NCBI RefSeq assembly: GCF_042433955.1
Contig: NZ_JBHLUH010000035.1
Span: forward strand, 21,875-85,874
DNA: 64,000 nucleotides
Reading direction: 5' to 3'
Origin: Phytohabitans kaempferiae
Lineage (GTDB): Bacteria; Actinomycetota; Actinomycetes; Mycobacteriales; Micromonosporaceae
Positions within the stretch are counted from its first letter, which is position 1. Each line of letters begins with the position of its first letter. Shown here piece after piece: positions 63,299-64,000 of this stretch. Below the pieces are notes generated by a model. The model did no database searches. It was not told the DNA's origin and saw only the letters and a list, made by a program, of their open reading frames with translations. The position numbers were made by a program, and so were the translations under genes.

Positions 63299-63313
63299 CT
63301 TGTTACCGATCAC
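63299..63313 (+). promoter_or_regulatory. Candidate LacI operator 1
   Basis: CTTGTTACCGATCAC lies 13 bases before the LacI start. It agrees with the sites at 63402-63416 (reverse strand) and 63553-63567 at the core TGTTAxCG and the final TCxC. It would allow autoregulation. Confidence 0.6.
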
Positions 63314-63387
63314 AAGCTACCGACAGGCGACGCGCCGCGTCAGTCCTGCCCGGTGGCAACACCTCGGCAACAGATCGCAACCACCTC

Positions 63388-63416
63388 TTGACGCGCGGAT
63401 AGAGAACGGTAACATT
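63388..63416 (+). promoter_or_regulatory. Promoter with candidate LacI operator 2
   Basis: TTGACG at 63388 and TAACAT at 63410 are 16 bases apart. The reverse strand of 63402-63416 reads AATGTTACCGTTCTC, overlapping the -10. GAGAA/TTCTC ends also make it a dyad (63402-63419). A bound repressor would block this promoter for the transporter. Confidence 0.65.
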
Positions 63417-63552
63417 CTCGATCGCGGAAGGTGACTCAGGCCACTTCCGTGACCGGCGTCAGATCTCCCCCTGGCGCGCGGCTCTTCAAGACCTGGATAG
63501 GGCTCAGCAGCACGACGATCCCCGTTCTCGCGACGGGGATGTCACGGTTGTC

Positions 63553-63567
63553 AATGTTAACGCTCAC
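63553..63567 (+). promoter_or_regulatory. Candidate LacI operator 3
   Basis: AATGTTAACGCTCAC lies 39 bases before the binding-protein ATG. It matches operator 2 at 11 of 15 positions or more. Two sites about 150 bases apart could support a repression loop. Confidence 0.6.
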
Positions 63568-63606
63568 CCAGCGCGGTTCGCACCAGTTTCTTGGCAGGAG
63601 GAAGCG

Positions 63607-64000
63607 ATGCTCAGGAGATGGTCCACGGCGGTGGCCGCCGGCCTGCTGGCCGCCGTCACCGTGACGGCGTGTGGCGGTGGTGACGGTGCCGGCTCCGGCA
63701 GCGGCTCCGACGACGGGACGATCACCCTCGGGTTCTCCCAGGTCGGCGCCGAAAGCGGCTGGCGCACCGCCAACACCAAATCAATCCAGGACTCGGCCAA
63801 AGCCGCCGGGATCGAACTGAAGTTCTCCGACGCCCAACAAAAACAAGAAAACCAGATCAAGGCGATCCGCTCGTTCATCCAACAAAAAGTCGACGTCATC
63901 GCCTTCTCCCCCGTCGTCGAGTCCGGCTGGGACACCGTCCTCAAAGAAGCCAAAGACGCCGGCATCCCGGTCATCCTCACCGACCGCGCCGTCGACTCCA
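63607..64000 (+). CDS. Sugar ABC transporter substrate-binding lipoprotein, YtfQ-like (partial)
   Basis: ATG 63607 follows AGGAGG; the window ends after 131 codons. The lipoprotein signal ends TVTACGG. A Gly/Ser linker precedes ITLGFSQVGAESGWRTANT, FSDAQQKQENQIKAIRSFI, VIAFSPVVESGWDTVLKEA and IPVILTDRAVDS, which match the galactofuranose-binding protein YtfQ. Codons change along the gene: from about 63775 AAA and CAA become frequent although AAG and CAG dominate elsewhere. The transporter permeases should lie beyond the window. Confidence 0.92.
   Translation, partial: MLRRWSTAVAAGLLAAVTVTACGGGDGAGSGSGSDDGTITLGFSQVGAESGWRTANTKSIQDSAKAAGIELKFSDAQQKQENQIKAIRSFIQQKVDVIAFSPVVESGWDTVLKEAKDAGIPVILTDRAVDS

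Overview
The window is high-GC DNA (roughly 70 percent or more by eye) with dense, strongly GC3-biased genes, many GTG starts, 1 to 4 base start/stop overlaps, F420-type oxidoreductases, a MocR-type regulator, paired ClpP genes and a Tat-type exported hydrolase. This fits a filamentous actinobacterium. The small secreted transglycosylase-like protein, the AMIN-like protein and the overall gene style suggest Micromonosporaceae, but the genus cannot be fixed from the sequence alone. I saw no rRNA, tRNA, CRISPR array, intact insertion sequence, prophage or replication origin.

Layout. 1-3.4 kb: the end of a family-4 glycosidase and a membrane GGDEF-EAL protein. 3.9-8.5 kb: a TetR regulator, a DsbA-like protein, an S1C protease, a cassette of molybdopterin oxidoreductase, flavin reductase and zinc-ribbon protein, and a GNAT. 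8.5-12.6 kb: a class-A-like serine hydrolase, then an SDR / APH-type kinase / acyl-CoA dehydrogenase operon that resembles 4-hydroxyacyl-CoA catabolism. 12.7-20.2 kb: a sigma-factor relic, a DUF72 protein, a kinase-like protein with a degenerate P-loop, two paralogous winged-helix proteins without receiver domains, an HTTM/DCC membrane redox locus and a cysteine dioxygenase-rhodanese operon. 20.3-30.2 kb: an eight-gene operon for reductive pyrimidine (or hydantoin) breakdown, containing dihydropyrimidinase, beta-ureidopropionase, methylmalonate-semialdehyde dehydrogenase, an F420-type LLM oxidoreductase and an NMT1/THI5-type ABC importer, facing a divergent MocR regulator. 30.3-37.2 kb: regulators, a QorB/NmrA-like reductase, a low-complexity secreted protein, a roughly 100-base MITE-like element and a LysR. 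37.2-40.6 kb: sdhCAB. 40.8-48.4 kb: an SDR/TetR divergent pair with a perfect operator, an ABC exporter and a second type IIA topoisomerase. 48.6-50.3 kb: a secreted transglycosylase-like gene preceded by a 1 kb gene-free tract of degenerate 82-base tandem repeats. 50.3-58.4 kb: a ROK regulator, a ketopantoate-reductase-like enzyme, and a LacI-controlled sugar ABC transporter ending in an acetyl-xylan-type esterase. 58.5-64 kb: a ClpP pair with a PopR/ClgR-like regulator, an erythromycin-esterase-like protein, a TerB-like protein with a shortened zinc ribbon, and a LacI regulator with its YtfQ-like sugar-binding protein (cut by the window end).

The most unusual pattern is a dispersed intergenic repeat of about 70-170 bases whose core can fold into the hairpin ACCGCGA / TCGCGGT. 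All five intergenic copies (768-890, 16700-16837, 18369-18502, 40590-40763, 52899-52966) lie between the 3' ends of convergent genes. A sixth fragment sits in frame inside the cysteine dioxygenase gene. This looks like an actinobacterial REP/BIME-type element that may act as a two-way transcript end.
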